Shown: piece by piece, positions 28,674 to 36,514 of the stretch | How the letters are laid out: each line of letters starts with the position of its first letter | How positions within the stretch are numbered: position 1 is the first letter of the stretch | NCBI RefSeq assembly: GCF_023008405.1 | Contig: NZ_CP095376.1 | Coordinates: 3,496,001-3,560,000 of the forward strand | DNA from: Amycolatopsis sp. FBCC-B4732 | GTDB lineage: Bacteria > Actinomycetota > Actinomycetes > Mycobacteriales > Pseudonocardiaceae | DNA length: 64,000 bases | Reading direction: 5' to 3' | The notes under the pieces: generated by a model | Told to the model about the DNA's origin: nothing | Database searches by the model: none | Seen by the model: only the letters and a program-made list of their open reading frames with translations | Made by a program: the position numbers and the translations under genes

Positions 28674-29021
28674 ATGACCGGTGACCCGGCCGAAACGAAC
28701 CCCGAGCTGTACCAGGTGGTTTTCGAGAACGAGCGGGTGCGGGTGCTGGAGTACCGCGACCGGCCGGGCGATCGGACCGAGCCCCACCGGCACCCCGACA
28801 CGGTGATGGTCACGTTGAGCGCCTTCAGCCGCCGAATCTCGTCGGGCGGCCGCGAGGTGGCGGTGGACTTGCCTGCGGGGGCGGTGCGCTGGGTGGGGGC
28901 GCAGGAGCATTCGGGCGAGAACGTCGGCACCACGCCTACGCACTCGCTGTTCGTGGAGTTGAAGGAACCCGGTGGGGCGGTGGCGGGTTCCGCGCTGGGG
29001 CCGGCCCCGGCTGGCGGGTAG
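28674..29021 (+). CDS. Small cupin-like protein
   Basis: This 115-residue protein starts at ATG 28674 behind AAGGAGG. A single beta-barrel domain carries cupin-type residues: RVLEYRDRPGDRTEPHRHPDTVMVTL (metal-ligand-like H-x-H) and later PAGAVRWVGAQEHSGENVGTTPTHSLFVELK. It is probably a metal-binding cupin; substrate unknown. Divergent from TetR. Confidence 0.75.
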   Translation: MTGDPAETNPELYQVVFENERVRVLEYRDRPGDRTEPHRHPDTVMVTLSAFSRRISSGGREVAVDLPAGAVRWVGAQEHSGENVGTTPTHSLFVELKEPGGAVAGSALGPAPAGG

Positions 29022-29906
29022 GGAGTTTCGCGTGCGGGCAGCACGGTCGGGCTTGTGAGGGGTTTGTTGCGGTTCGTGGCTGGTTCGATGCTGCCGCGGG
29101 TGAGGGGCGCCGGGGGAAGGTTGGCAGTTGCGGTGAACGGCCAGCGCAGTGATGCCGCGACTGTGGGGCCACCGCGGGAAGCTCAGCAGTTGCGGTGAAT
29201 GGCCAGTCCAGTGCCGCCGCGGCTGAGGGACCGCCGCGGAAAGCTCGGCAGTCGCGGGGAAGGCCAGCGCAGTGATCCCGCTAGCGACGGGACGCCACAG
29301 GAAGCTCAGCAGTTGCGGCGAACAGCCAGTCCAGTGACCCCGCGAGAGAGGGACCACCGCGGAAAGCTTGGCGGTTGCGGTGAACGGCCAGCGCAGTGAT
29401 GCCGCGACTGTGGGGCCACCGCGGGAAGCTCAGCAGTTGCGGCGAATGGCCAGTCCAGTGATGCCGCGGCTGAGGAACCACCGCGGAAAGCTCGACAGCT
29501 GCAGTGAACGGCCAGCGCAGTGATCCCGCGAGCGACGGGACGCCACAGGAAGCTCAGCAGTTGCGGCGAACAGCCAGTCCAGTGACCCCGCGAGAGAGGG
29601 ACCACCGCGGAAAGCTTGGCAGTCGCGGTGAACAGCCAGCGCAGTGATCCCGCGAGCGACGGGACGCCACAGGAAGCTCAGCAGTTGCGGTGAAAGGCCA
29701 GTGCAGTGAGGCCGTGACTGAGGGGCAACCGCGGGGAGGCTGGGGTGCCGCCGGTGCCAGGATTGGTGCGGGCCCGGGGATTGCTTGCGGCGGGATCGCC
29801 AGCCGACCGGGCGTCGGAGGATGGCGGGCTTCGTCGATCGTGCGGGTGGTGTTGTGGGTGTAGGCCCGTAGCCGGTGGCTGCGGGCCTTTCCCATGTTCG
29901 GTTGTG
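29022..29906. repeat. Intergenic tandem array, 62-bp period, alternating as a 124-bp dimer
   Basis: Between the convergent cupin and HNH genes, the anchor CAGTG recurs at 29147, 29209, 29270, 29332, 29394, 29456, 29518, 29580, 29642 and 29704, a spacing of 62 bp (one of 61). The bases before the anchor alternate strictly: CCAGCG then CCAGTC, giving a 124-bp higher-order unit. Each unit also carries the conserved segment AAGCT(C/T)(A/G)GCAGTTGCGG. Since 62 is not a multiple of three, open frames on the minus strand rotate through all three phases, so predicted peptides are artefacts. The 29720-29900 tail is non-repetitive, and I see no gene in it. Confidence 0.9.
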
Positions 29907-31130
29907 TCAGGCTGCGAATGGGAGTGGTTGGTGGATGTTGTTGCGCCTGGGTTTTCGGTGCTTGTCCAGGAACACCGGGGGTAGGAATTCGGGGTGACCG
30001 TCGGTCGCGAGGCGGACCTGCCAACCCGAGCGGTGCATCAAGCGGTGGTGATGCGCGCAGAGCAGGACCAGGTTCGCGAGATCTGTGGGGCCGCCATCGG
30101 CCCAGTGGCGGATGTGGTGGCCTTGACAGTGCCGGGGTGGGCGGTGACAGCCCGGGAAGGCGCAGCCTCGGTCACGTAAGAACAGGGCTCGGCGGAGGCC
30201 TGGTGAGATCAGGCGGCGGGCTCGACCCAGGTCCAGGGGTTCGCTGGTGGCGCCCAAAACGGACGGGATCAGCTTGCAGTCGCAGGCGTGGATGCGGGCC
30301 TCGACCGCGGAGATCAGGCCGGTGTCGCCCAGGGTCGCCTGGCCGAGGCCGGATTGCAGGTCCGACAGGGAAACGGCGACTAGGACGTGGGCGCGTTCAC
30401 CGGCCTGAGTCGGCAGCTCTGGGGAGTTGAGGGCGAGGTCGACGGCGTCGGAGAAGGCGTCGCCGTAGCGTTCCTGCGGGGAACGGAAGTCTCCACCGTC
30501 GTCGGCGGTGCGGCGTTCGGCCAGGGCGTCGAGCAGGGCGCTGGCTCGGGTGCCGGTTTCGTCGTCGAACCGGCCTGTGAGTTCCCAGGTTCCGGTGCGC
30601 CTGCGGCGTAACGAGAGTTCGCGGGCAGGGGTGGCGGGCTCGACATCGACCGGTTCGGTGCCGTCGGGGTCGAGGTGGGCCAGGATCCGGGTGCCGAGGG
30701 CGGCGACTTGTTTGTGGCCTGCGTCGGCGGCGAAGGCCAGCAGGTCTTGTTCGGCGGTGTCGCGGTGTTCGAGGGGGATGGGGGTGAGGGCGGTGATGAT
30801 GGTGTCGATCATCGGGGTGCTCAGGGCGCCCGTCAGCGCGGCAGCGCCGGTGGCGGGGGCGAGAGCGGGCGGCGAGTCGAGGGTGTGCGCAGAGGTGAGG
30901 GAGAGGGCTCGGGCGACGGTGCGCTGGGCGGCCGTGTGGGGAATGTCGGCGAGGTGTTCGAGTAAGCGGGCAACAGAGCGGTAGCCGAACAGTTCCATGA
31001 CCCCGCGGGATTCGATTTCCACCAGCAGAGTCCCGATTTCCGCCTCGGCAGACCGCACCACGGTGAGCAGCCCACGGAGACGGTCGGCCAAGGCCTCCGC
31101 GTCTGTCTGCCACACCGCTTCTCTGTCCAC
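29907..31130 (-). CDS. DUF222 / HNH endonuclease protein (13E12 repeat family)
   Basis: This 407-residue protein has an N-terminal DUF222 domain (about 10-290: LLVEIESRGVMELFGYRSVARLLEHL and AQRTVARALSL). A C-terminal HNH nuclease fold at about 310-375 has RDRGCAFPGCHRPPRHCQGHHIRHWADGG and NLVLLCAHHHRLMH, with the zinc CxxC and both histidines. It matches the mycobacterial REP13E12 family, found in many copies in actinobacteria and linked to DNA damage and prophage insertion. The start is GTG 31130 without a strong ribosome site. An SOS-like box lies 20 bp upstream. Confidence 0.88.
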   Translation of the reverse strand: MDREAVWQTDAEALADRLRGLLTVVRSAEAEIGTLLVEIESRGVMELFGYRSVARLLEHLADIPHTAAQRTVARALSLTSAHTLDSPPALAPATGAAALTGALSTPMIDTIITALTPIPLEHRDTAEQDLLAFAADAGHKQVAALGTRILAHLDPDGTEPVDVEPATPARELSLRRRRTGTWELTGRFDDETGTRASALLDALAERRTADDGGDFRSPQERYGDAFSDAVDLALNSPELPTQAGERAHVLVAVSLSDLQSGLGQATLGDTGLISAVEARIHACDCKLIPSVLGATSEPLDLGRARRLISPGLRRALFLRDRGCAFPGCHRPPRHCQGHHIRHWADGGPTDLANLVLLCAHHHRLMHRSGWQVRLATDGHPEFLPPVFLDKHRKPRRNNIHQPLPFAA

Positions 31131-31150
31131 ACAACAAGATTACCCGACAC

Positions 31151-31166
31151 CCGAACACCTGTTCAT
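31151..31166 (-). promoter_or_regulatory. LexA/SOS-box-like palindrome before DUF222-HNH gene
   Basis: Read toward the gene the site is ATGAAC-AGGT-GTTCGG. It matches the actinobacterial LexA consensus TCGAAC-N4-GTTCGA at 9 of 12 defined positions, including all of GAAC-N4-GTTC. It is 20 bp upstream of the start. LexA control of 13E12 genes is known in mycobacteria. Confidence 0.55.
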
Positions 31167-31173
31167 CACTCGA

Positions 31174-32139
31174 TCAGGCGAACAAAACCGGAGCGAGAAT
31201 CGGAGCCAGCCGTTCGGCGATCTTCGTGTGTCCTCCATCGTTCGGGTGGCCGTCGCCGTCCGCGTAGTCCGTTCCCGTTGTCAGCCAGCCTTCCGTGGTG
31301 ATGAACCGGACCTTCGGGTCGGCCGCCGCCGCGACCGCGTTTTTCGTCTCCGTCACGTACCGCTTCTTCAACGTCTCGAACGCGAACAGTGTCGCGTTCG
31401 GGTACTTCGCCCTGATGTCCCGCAGCAACTTCGTGTACGCCGTCTGGAACGCCGGTCCGCTGACACCGTGCCCGGCGTCGTTGGTGCCGAGGTTGATCAC
31501 CACCGCCGTCGCCTGGTAGCGCGTGAAGTCCCAGGCCGCGTCGCCCGTGCTGTCCGTGCGGAAGAACTGCGCCGCCTGCCCGACACAGCCCGGCGCCGCC
31601 ACCAGGCAGTAGCCGGAACGCGCGATCTGCGTGTGGCGCACCCCGAGCCGCTCCCCCACCTGCCAGCCGTACGCGGAAAGCGCCAGTTTGCCCGTCAGCG
31701 CGCCGTACGTGATCGAGTCGCCGACGAACTCCAGCAGCTTCGGCGGCGGTGTCACCGGCGCCGTCGACGCTCCCGCGTCCAGGACCAGGCCCTGGAAGAT
31801 CGTGTCGCCGGACCGGTAGGACAGCCGCAGTGAATGCGTGCCGGCGGGCAGCGCCGACGGCGTCAGCGGGACCGTCCCCTTCACCCCGGCGAAGAACACG
31901 TCGGGGCCGTTGTCGATGCTCGCGTAGAAGTTCACCGCCGCCCGGGCCTTCACCTTCACCGTCGTGCCGGTGAACTTCGCGGTGACGTACGCACCGGCCC
32001 AGTGCGGGACCGCGCCGGCGGACTCGGTGGTCCACCGGCCGGTGTAGGCGAGGTTCGCGTCGGTGACCGGGACGTCCGCGGCCGCCGCCGGGGCGAGCGA
32101 CACCGACGCCACCGCGGCGATCGTCAGGAACAGGCGCAT
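31174..32139 (-). CDS. Secreted SGNH/GDSL esterase, CE2-like
   Basis: This 321-residue protein has signal peptide 1-21 and a beta-sandwich N-domain (about 25-125: YTGRWTTESAGAVPHWAGAYVTAKFTG). An SGNH hydrolase domain follows: VGDSITYG (nucleophile Ser), VINLGTNDAG (Asn block), DGHPNDGGH (Asp-x-x-His). The order of jelly roll then SGNH is that of carbohydrate esterase family 2, which removes acetyl groups from plant polysaccharides. As the last gene of the PL3-methylesterase-GH43 operon it probably deacetylates pectin or its side chains. Confidence 0.85.
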   Translation of the reverse strand: MRLFLTIAAVASVSLAPAAAADVPVTDANLAYTGRWTTESAGAVPHWAGAYVTAKFTGTTVKVKARAAVNFYASIDNGPDVFFAGVKGTVPLTPSALPAGTHSLRLSYRSGDTIFQGLVLDAGASTAPVTPPPKLLEFVGDSITYGALTGKLALSAYGWQVGERLGVRHTQIARSGYCLVAAPGCVGQAAQFFRTDSTGDAAWDFTRYQATAVVINLGTNDAGHGVSGPAFQTAYTKLLRDIRAKYPNATLFAFETLKKRYVTETKNAVAAAADPKVRFITTEGWLTTGTDYADGDGHPNDGGHTKIAERLAPILAPVLFA

Positions 32140-32156
32140 GACGGGCACTCCCGAAT

Positions 32157-33137
32157 TCAGTAGACGTAGGGCCAGCCGGCGCTGTCGTAGCCGATGAGGT
32201 TGATGCCGAGCTTGCCCGTCTGCGGCGTCGCGTCGGAGTAGTAATAGTGGTAGACCAGCACGTCCGCGTCGGTGTCGTGCAGCACAGCCACGTGGCCCGG
32301 GCCGTGGACGTCGCCGTGGCTCGCCAGGATCTGCGTGCCGCCGCCCGCGGTCAGCCGGACGCCGTTGCGGTCGGTGTACGGGCCGGTGATCGACGTCGAC
32401 CGGCCGGCCATCACGCGGTACGTGCTCTTCGTGCCCTGGCAGCACGAGTCCCACGAAACGAACAGGTAGAAGTAGCTCCCGTGCTGCACGATGTACGGCG
32501 CTTCCTCGGCCGTCGTGCTGCCCGTGCGCTGCGCGATGCTGCGCAACGCGGTGTCCGTCGTGCTGCGCTTCCCGGTCGCCGGGTCCAGCCGGTACATCTT
32601 GATGCCCGTCCACCACGAGCCGAAGCTCAGCCACCAGCGGCCGCCCGAGTCGACGAACAGGTTCGGGTCGATCGCGTTGTAGTCGTCGCTCGTGCTCGTC
32701 TGCGTGACGATGCCCTGGTTGGTCCAGCTGCCCGGCAACCCCGTCGGGCTGGTGGCCAGGAAGATCGCCGAATTGCGCGAACCGAACGTCGAAGCCGCGT
32801 AGTACAGGTAGTACCGGCCGTTGTGGAACGAGATGTCCGGCGCCCACAGGTAACCCGGGTGGGCCGGGTCGGTGAAGGGTGCCGTCCACGGCGCGCCGCC
32901 CGGCCACACCGAACCGATCTTCGTGAAGTGGACGCGGTCGGTCGAACGGCGGATCTGCAGGTACTGATCGGTCGAGTAGAGCAGGTAGCTGCCGTCCGCC
33001 GCGCGGATCATCGACGGGTCGTGGACCGCCGTGACGTCCCCGGTGACGTACCCCGGGTCCGGGTAGGTGGCGGCCTGGGCGGCGGGTGCGCTCAGCAGGG
33101 CGGCGGCCAGGACGGCGAGCAGGCGGGGCAGGCGCAT
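32157..33137 (-). CDS. Secreted GH43 endo-1,5-alpha-L-arabinanase
   Basis: This 326-residue protein has signal peptide 1-22 and a five-bladed propeller. The three GH43 carboxylates appear in VHDPSMI (general base Asp), AIDPNLF (Asp) and EEAPYIV (acid Glu). SHGDVHGPGHVAVL and WAPDISFHNGRYYLYY are typical of the arabinanase subfamilies. It would cleave the arabinan side chains of pectin outside the cell. It lies 32 bp downstream of the methylesterase and 17 bp upstream of the SGNH esterase. Confidence 0.9.
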   Translation of the reverse strand: MRLPRLLAVLAAALLSAPAAQAATYPDPGYVTGDVTAVHDPSMIRAADGSYLLYSTDQYLQIRRSTDRVHFTKIGSVWPGGAPWTAPFTDPAHPGYLWAPDISFHNGRYYLYYAASTFGSRNSAIFLATSPTGLPGSWTNQGIVTQTSTSDDYNAIDPNLFVDSGGRWWLSFGSWWTGIKMYRLDPATGKRSTTDTALRSIAQRTGSTTAEEAPYIVQHGSYFYLFVSWDSCCQGTKSTYRVMAGRSTSITGPYTDRNGVRLTAGGGTQILASHGDVHGPGHVAVLHDTDADVLVYHYYYSDATPQTGKLGINLIGYDSAGWPYVY

Positions 33138-33169
33138 GGGGTGTCCTCGCACTCGATGGGGTTTCCGGG

Positions 33170-34189
33170 TCAGTGCACGGGGTTCCACCCGTCGCCGCCC
33201 GCGAGGTAGCGCTGCGCGGTGAAGTTCGCGGCCTGCGCGGCGGGGAGCTGCGGCCGGTCGGTGCCGGTGCCCGCGCCGGGTCCCGTGTTGCGGTATTCGA
33301 AGAACCGGGCGTCCTTCCACGAGAAGCCCGACATGTCCGTCCACGGCGTCGCCTTGATCGCCGCCGGGAGGGCGGTCTCGCGGATCACGACCTGCGCGAT
33401 CGCGTCGACGTCGCCGCTCGGGTGCCACGGCCGCCCCAGGTAGAAGCTGGCGTTCGCGGCCGGGCTGAGCACCCGGCTGCCCACGATCAGGAAGCCGTAC
33501 GGGTTGGTGCGCCGGGTGCTGGCCGCGGTCAGGTAGCCGTTCGGGTTCGAACCGCGGTCGAGCGCGGTGATCGTCGCCCGGTCGAACACCGCGGTCGCGC
33601 GCCCGAAAAGGAAGTCGACGTCGCCGCTGATCGAGCAGTTCCGGTAGTACTGGCGGCCGGTCGTGCCCACGGCCGCGGTGTCGGCGTAGAGCGTGTCCTG
33701 GTGCCCGAGGAAGGTGACGTTGTCGAAGACCATCCGGTCGCCGGCGGTCTTGACCGCGACGGCCTGGGTGGCGGTGATCTCCGGGTGGGCCTTGCGGTCG
33801 AAGGAGTTGCGGAAGGTCAGCGCCGTCGCGGTGAAGCCGTTCGCGGCGAGCGTCGCGGTCGCGCTGCCCGTCGTGCCGTAGGTCGAGCCGTCCGGCTTCT
33901 TCGTCCCGCTGGCGTTGTCGTAGTCGACGACGACGTCCGACGCCTTGCCGGTGGTGCCCCGCAGGGTCACGCCGGTCTTGGCCGCGGGCACGGTGATCAC
34001 CTCGCGGTAGGTGCCGGGTTTCACCGACACGGTGCCGCCGGCCGATACGGCGTCGATCCCGGCCTGGACGGTGCTGTGCGTGCCGGTGCCGTCCTTGGCC
34101 ACGACGACGTTGACGACCGCGGCCCCGGCCGGCGGGGCGGCCAGCGCCGCCCCCGCGAGCGCCGAAGCGACGAGCAGGGTCTTGAGCAT
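33170..34189 (-). CDS. Secreted pectin methylesterase (CE8)
   Basis: This 339-residue protein starts at ATG 34189 behind GGGAGG. Signal peptide 1-23, then a right-handed beta-helix. All marker blocks of the family are present: PGTYREVI, TQAVAV (QAVA), GHQDTLY (catalytic Asp), GDVDFLFG (catalytic Asp) and LGRPW (Arg/Trp). It demethylates homogalacturonan, making it a substrate for the pectate lyases encoded next to it. A 16-bp hairpin separates it from the upstream PL3 gene. Confidence 0.92.
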   Translation of the reverse strand: MLKTLLVASALAGAALAAPPAGAAVVNVVVAKDGTGTHSTVQAGIDAVSAGGTVSVKPGTYREVITVPAAKTGVTLRGTTGKASDVVVDYDNASGTKKPDGSTYGTTGSATATLAANGFTATALTFRNSFDRKAHPEITATQAVAVKTAGDRMVFDNVTFLGHQDTLYADTAAVGTTGRQYYRNCSISGDVDFLFGRATAVFDRATITALDRGSNPNGYLTAASTRRTNPYGFLIVGSRVLSPAANASFYLGRPWHPSGDVDAIAQVVIRETALPAAIKATPWTDMSGFSWKDARFFEYRNTGPGAGTGTDRPQLPAAQAANFTAQRYLAGGDGWNPVH

Positions 34190-34204
34190 GACGCCTCCCT
34201 GGGA

Positions 34205-34243
34205 GCGCCGCGGGTGCCGGACGGCGGCCGGCACCCGCGGCGC
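34205..34243 (-). terminator. Strong hairpin between PL3 lyase and methylesterase genes
   Basis: GCGCCGCGGGTGCCGG (34205-34220) and its exact complement (34228-34243) form a 16-bp all-GC stem with a 7-nt loop. It fills the 62-bp gap inside an apparent operon, so it may terminate part of the transcription or protect the 3' end of the PL3 message. Confidence 0.65.
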
Positions 34244-34251
34244 GGCTCGGA

Positions 34252-35037
34252 CTACCGGTAGGTGATGTTGGCGCTGGTGTAGAGGCAGTTCGTCGCATCG
34301 GGGCCGCTGCCGGTCTTCGTCGGCTCGCCGCTGGTGACGCCCTTGTACTTCTGGCAGGGCTCGATCTTGCGGCTCGAGTCGCCGACGATGGTGATCCGCG
34401 TCAGCTTCGCGGTGTCGCCGTAGTTCGTGTTGATGCCGACCAGCGCCTTGCCCGGCACGGTGGCCGTGACGTTGTCGACGACGACGTTGCGCTTGTACTG
34501 CGTCTTGCAGTTGCCGCAGGAGCGGTACAGCTTGCCGAAGTCGCTGACCTCGAAGTTCCGGATGTACATGGTGCCGGGACCGTTGTGCTGGAAGACCTTG
34601 TCCGACGCCTTGCGGGCACCGCCGCCGTCGATCGTCATGGTCTGCGAGGCGGAGGTGCCCTTGAAGGTCGCCGCGTCCTCGCCGACGTCCTCCCACCAGA
34701 CGTTGAGCAGCGTGCAGGTGCCGAGGCAGTGCACGCCGTCGGCGGCCGGGCTGCCCAGGACGACGTTCTTCAGCGTGGTGCCGTTGGCGAGCTGGAACAA
34801 TGGGTCCTGGCCCTCGTCCTGGCCGCCGGACCCGAGGTCGCCGGTGCCGTAGAACCGCTTGAGCCCGCCGTCGTAGGTGCCACTGGTGACCTTGATCGTC
34901 GCGCCGACCGGCACGTTCGTGCTCGGGCTCGGCCAGGTGGCGGCCGACGCGGTCGCGCCGGTGCCGGCCGCCGCCGAAACCACGAGCGCGGCCACGGCGG
35001 CCACCCGGATCATCCGGGAAATCACTGGGGAAACCAT
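34252..35037 (-). CDS. Secreted pectate lyase, family PL3
   Basis: This 261-residue protein has a signal peptide to about residue 32, then the compact PL3 beta-helix. Typical blocks: GTYDGGLKRFYGTGDLG, LKNVVLGSPAADGVHCLGTCTLLNVWWEDVGEDAATFKG, and GGGARKASDKVFQHNGPG. Six cysteines occur in pairs (HCLGTC, RSCGNC, EPC...NC). It cleaves demethylated homogalacturonan by beta-elimination, using calcium. It is the first gene of the second pectin operon, with a promoter and operator directly upstream. Confidence 0.9.
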   Translation of the reverse strand: MVSPVISRMIRVAAVAALVVSAAAGTGATASAATWPSPSTNVPVGATIKVTSGTYDGGLKRFYGTGDLGSGGQDEGQDPLFQLANGTTLKNVVLGSPAADGVHCLGTCTLLNVWWEDVGEDAATFKGTSASQTMTIDGGGARKASDKVFQHNGPGTMYIRNFEVSDFGKLYRSCGNCKTQYKRNVVVDNVTATVPGKALVGINTNYGDTAKLTRITIVGDSSRKIEPCQKYKGVTSGEPTKTGSGPDATNCLYTSANITYR

Positions 35038-35095
35038 TCATCACTCCCTGGTCTGATTCTTCAATCGGCGCTGACGAAACGTCCGACCGGGTTGT

Positions 35096-35107
35096 GAAAG
35101 CGCTTTC
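35096..35107. promoter_or_regulatory. Perfect LacI-type operator GAAAGCGCTTTC
   Basis: A perfect 12-bp palindrome centred on CG, 58 bp before the PL3 start and 8 bp downstream of the proposed -10 box. Related sites occur at 43779-43790 and 45187-45198. It is the probable binding site of the LacI protein encoded at 45282. Confidence 0.7.
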
Positions 35108-35115
35108 TCGCCACT

Positions 35116-35145
35116 GAGTTTCGGGTTGCGGACAGTCCGTGTCAA
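35116..35145 (-). promoter_or_regulatory. Promoter of the PL3-methylesterase-GH43-SGNH operon
   Basis: Minus-strand -35 TTGACA (35140-35145), 18-bp spacer, weak -10 AAACTC (35116-35121). The -35 and following bases (TTGACAC...CTGTC) resemble the promoters at 43687-43716 and 45103-45132. Confidence 0.5.
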
Positions 35146-35229
35146 TGTCGTTCGCCGCTGCGCCGGGCAAGTCGCCCGGATGGTCGCCGCCCGCGCGGGT
35201 TTTCAGAAAACACCGAAAGTGTCGAACGG

Positions 35230-36504
35230 TCAGCGCGCGGGCCCGGCGCCGGCGAGCACCCGCGCCGGGACCTGCCACGCCGGGTCGAGCCGGTCCACCA
35301 GGGCCGGCGTCCACCCGACGTCGGAGCCGAGGTCCGGGTCGTTGGCCGCGTTGTACTCGGCCAGCAGGTCCACCGGCCGCGGCCACGCGGTACCCGTCGC
35401 GACCAGGGTGCCGGTCGCGTGCAGCACCGTCCCCTTCCAGTACTCGACGAGCGCGCCCAGCGGTACCGACGCGGGAATCCGGAAGAAGTTGTCCTCCGCG
35501 TAGATCCGGGACTCCACGCCGACCCCGAGCGAATACGTGTAGGCCGCCGCGTCCCGCACCGCGTACAGGTTGTCGTAGACGTGCACCTGCCCGTACCGGA
35601 CCCGCGGCGCGCGCTGCCCGATCTCGGAAAAGAGGTTGTGGTGCACCGTGACGCGCAGCTTGCCCACGTCGTGGGTGGGCTTGTCGGTGTTGCCGATCAG
35701 CATCGTCTTGTCGTGGTCGTGCAGCCGGTTGTACGACACGGTCACCAGGTCCGACCCGTTCACGATGTCGAGCAGGCCGTCGTGGACCTCGTACTTGCGC
35801 CCGAAGTAGGTCGGCTGCCGGTCGTTGCCGCCGTCGCCGAAGTCGTTGTGGTCCACCCAGACGTGCGTCGCGCCGACCAGGTCGACGTCGTCGTACTCGG
35901 AGTTCCAGTTGCCGTCGGCGCCGTCGAGCGGGTCCCACTGCGGGAAGCAGTCGTGCGCGTCGGCGAAGCCCAGGTTCCGCAGGATCACGTTGTCGCCGGT
36001 CACGCGCAGCGTCAGCCCGTGCAGCGTGGCGTGGTCGCCGATGATCGTCGTGTTCGGCCCGACGTCGAGGACCACCTGCGCCGCCTGGTTGGCCTGGGAC
36101 CGGGCGCGTGCCTCCTCCAGGGGCCCGGACGGCTCGACCTTGCCCCAGGTGGCCGGGTCGTACGCCGCCAGGTACGCGGGCAGGGTGTAGCCGGGGTCGG
36201 CGAAATCGGTGCAGCTCATCGGCCGGTCCCGGTCGTCCACGTTGCCCTCGATCGTGCCGCGGACGCGGATGATCTTCGGCGCGCCCGGGTCGGCCGCCAG
36301 CGCGGCGACGAGTTCGGAACGCTTGGTCACCGTGCGGATGCCGGGGGCGGCCGCTCCCCCGGTCGTCCCGGTGGTCGCCGCGGCCCAGCCGTCGCGCGCG
36401 CCGAGCACGACGCGGCCGGGGTCGTGCCCGTGCGCGGACGCGGGCACGGCCGCGCAGGTGAGTCCGATCAGGGCGAGGCACCCCGCGAAAGCCTTCCAGC
36501 GCAT
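35230..36504 (-). CDS. Secreted pectate lyase, family PL1
   Basis: This 424-residue protein has signal peptide 1-24 and a parallel beta-helix. The family blocks THVWVDHNDF (vWiDH), GQRAPRVRYGQVHVYDNLY (R-x-P-x-x-R catalytic arginine) and NTTIIGDHATLHG are all present. It cleaves polygalacturonate by calcium-dependent beta-elimination. It starts 10 bp after the DUF6807 gene and is the last gene of the transporter operon. The 192-bp gap beyond it holds the promoter of the next operon. Confidence 0.92.
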   Translation of the reverse strand: MRWKAFAGCLALIGLTCAAVPASAHGHDPGRVVLGARDGWAAATTGTTGGAAAPGIRTVTKRSELVAALAADPGAPKIIRVRGTIEGNVDDRDRPMSCTDFADPGYTLPAYLAAYDPATWGKVEPSGPLEEARARSQANQAAQVVLDVGPNTTIIGDHATLHGLTLRVTGDNVILRNLGFADAHDCFPQWDPLDGADGNWNSEYDDVDLVGATHVWVDHNDFGDGGNDRQPTYFGRKYEVHDGLLDIVNGSDLVTVSYNRLHDHDKTMLIGNTDKPTHDVGKLRVTVHHNLFSEIGQRAPRVRYGQVHVYDNLYAVRDAAAYTYSLGVGVESRIYAEDNFFRIPASVPLGALVEYWKGTVLHATGTLVATGTAWPRPVDLLAEYNAANDPDLGSDVGWTPALVDRLDPAWQVPARVLAGAGPAR

Positions 36505-36514
36505 GGCAGTCCTT

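Noticed and set aside
29090..29730. Possible CRISPR array
   Set aside because: Units are contiguous and similar over their whole length, with no unique spacers and no cas genes nearby.
28936..30024. Several minus-strand frames with repeated GHWTGCSPQLLSF-type peptides
   Set aside because: They are successive frames of the 62-bp array and change phase with each unit; not coding.
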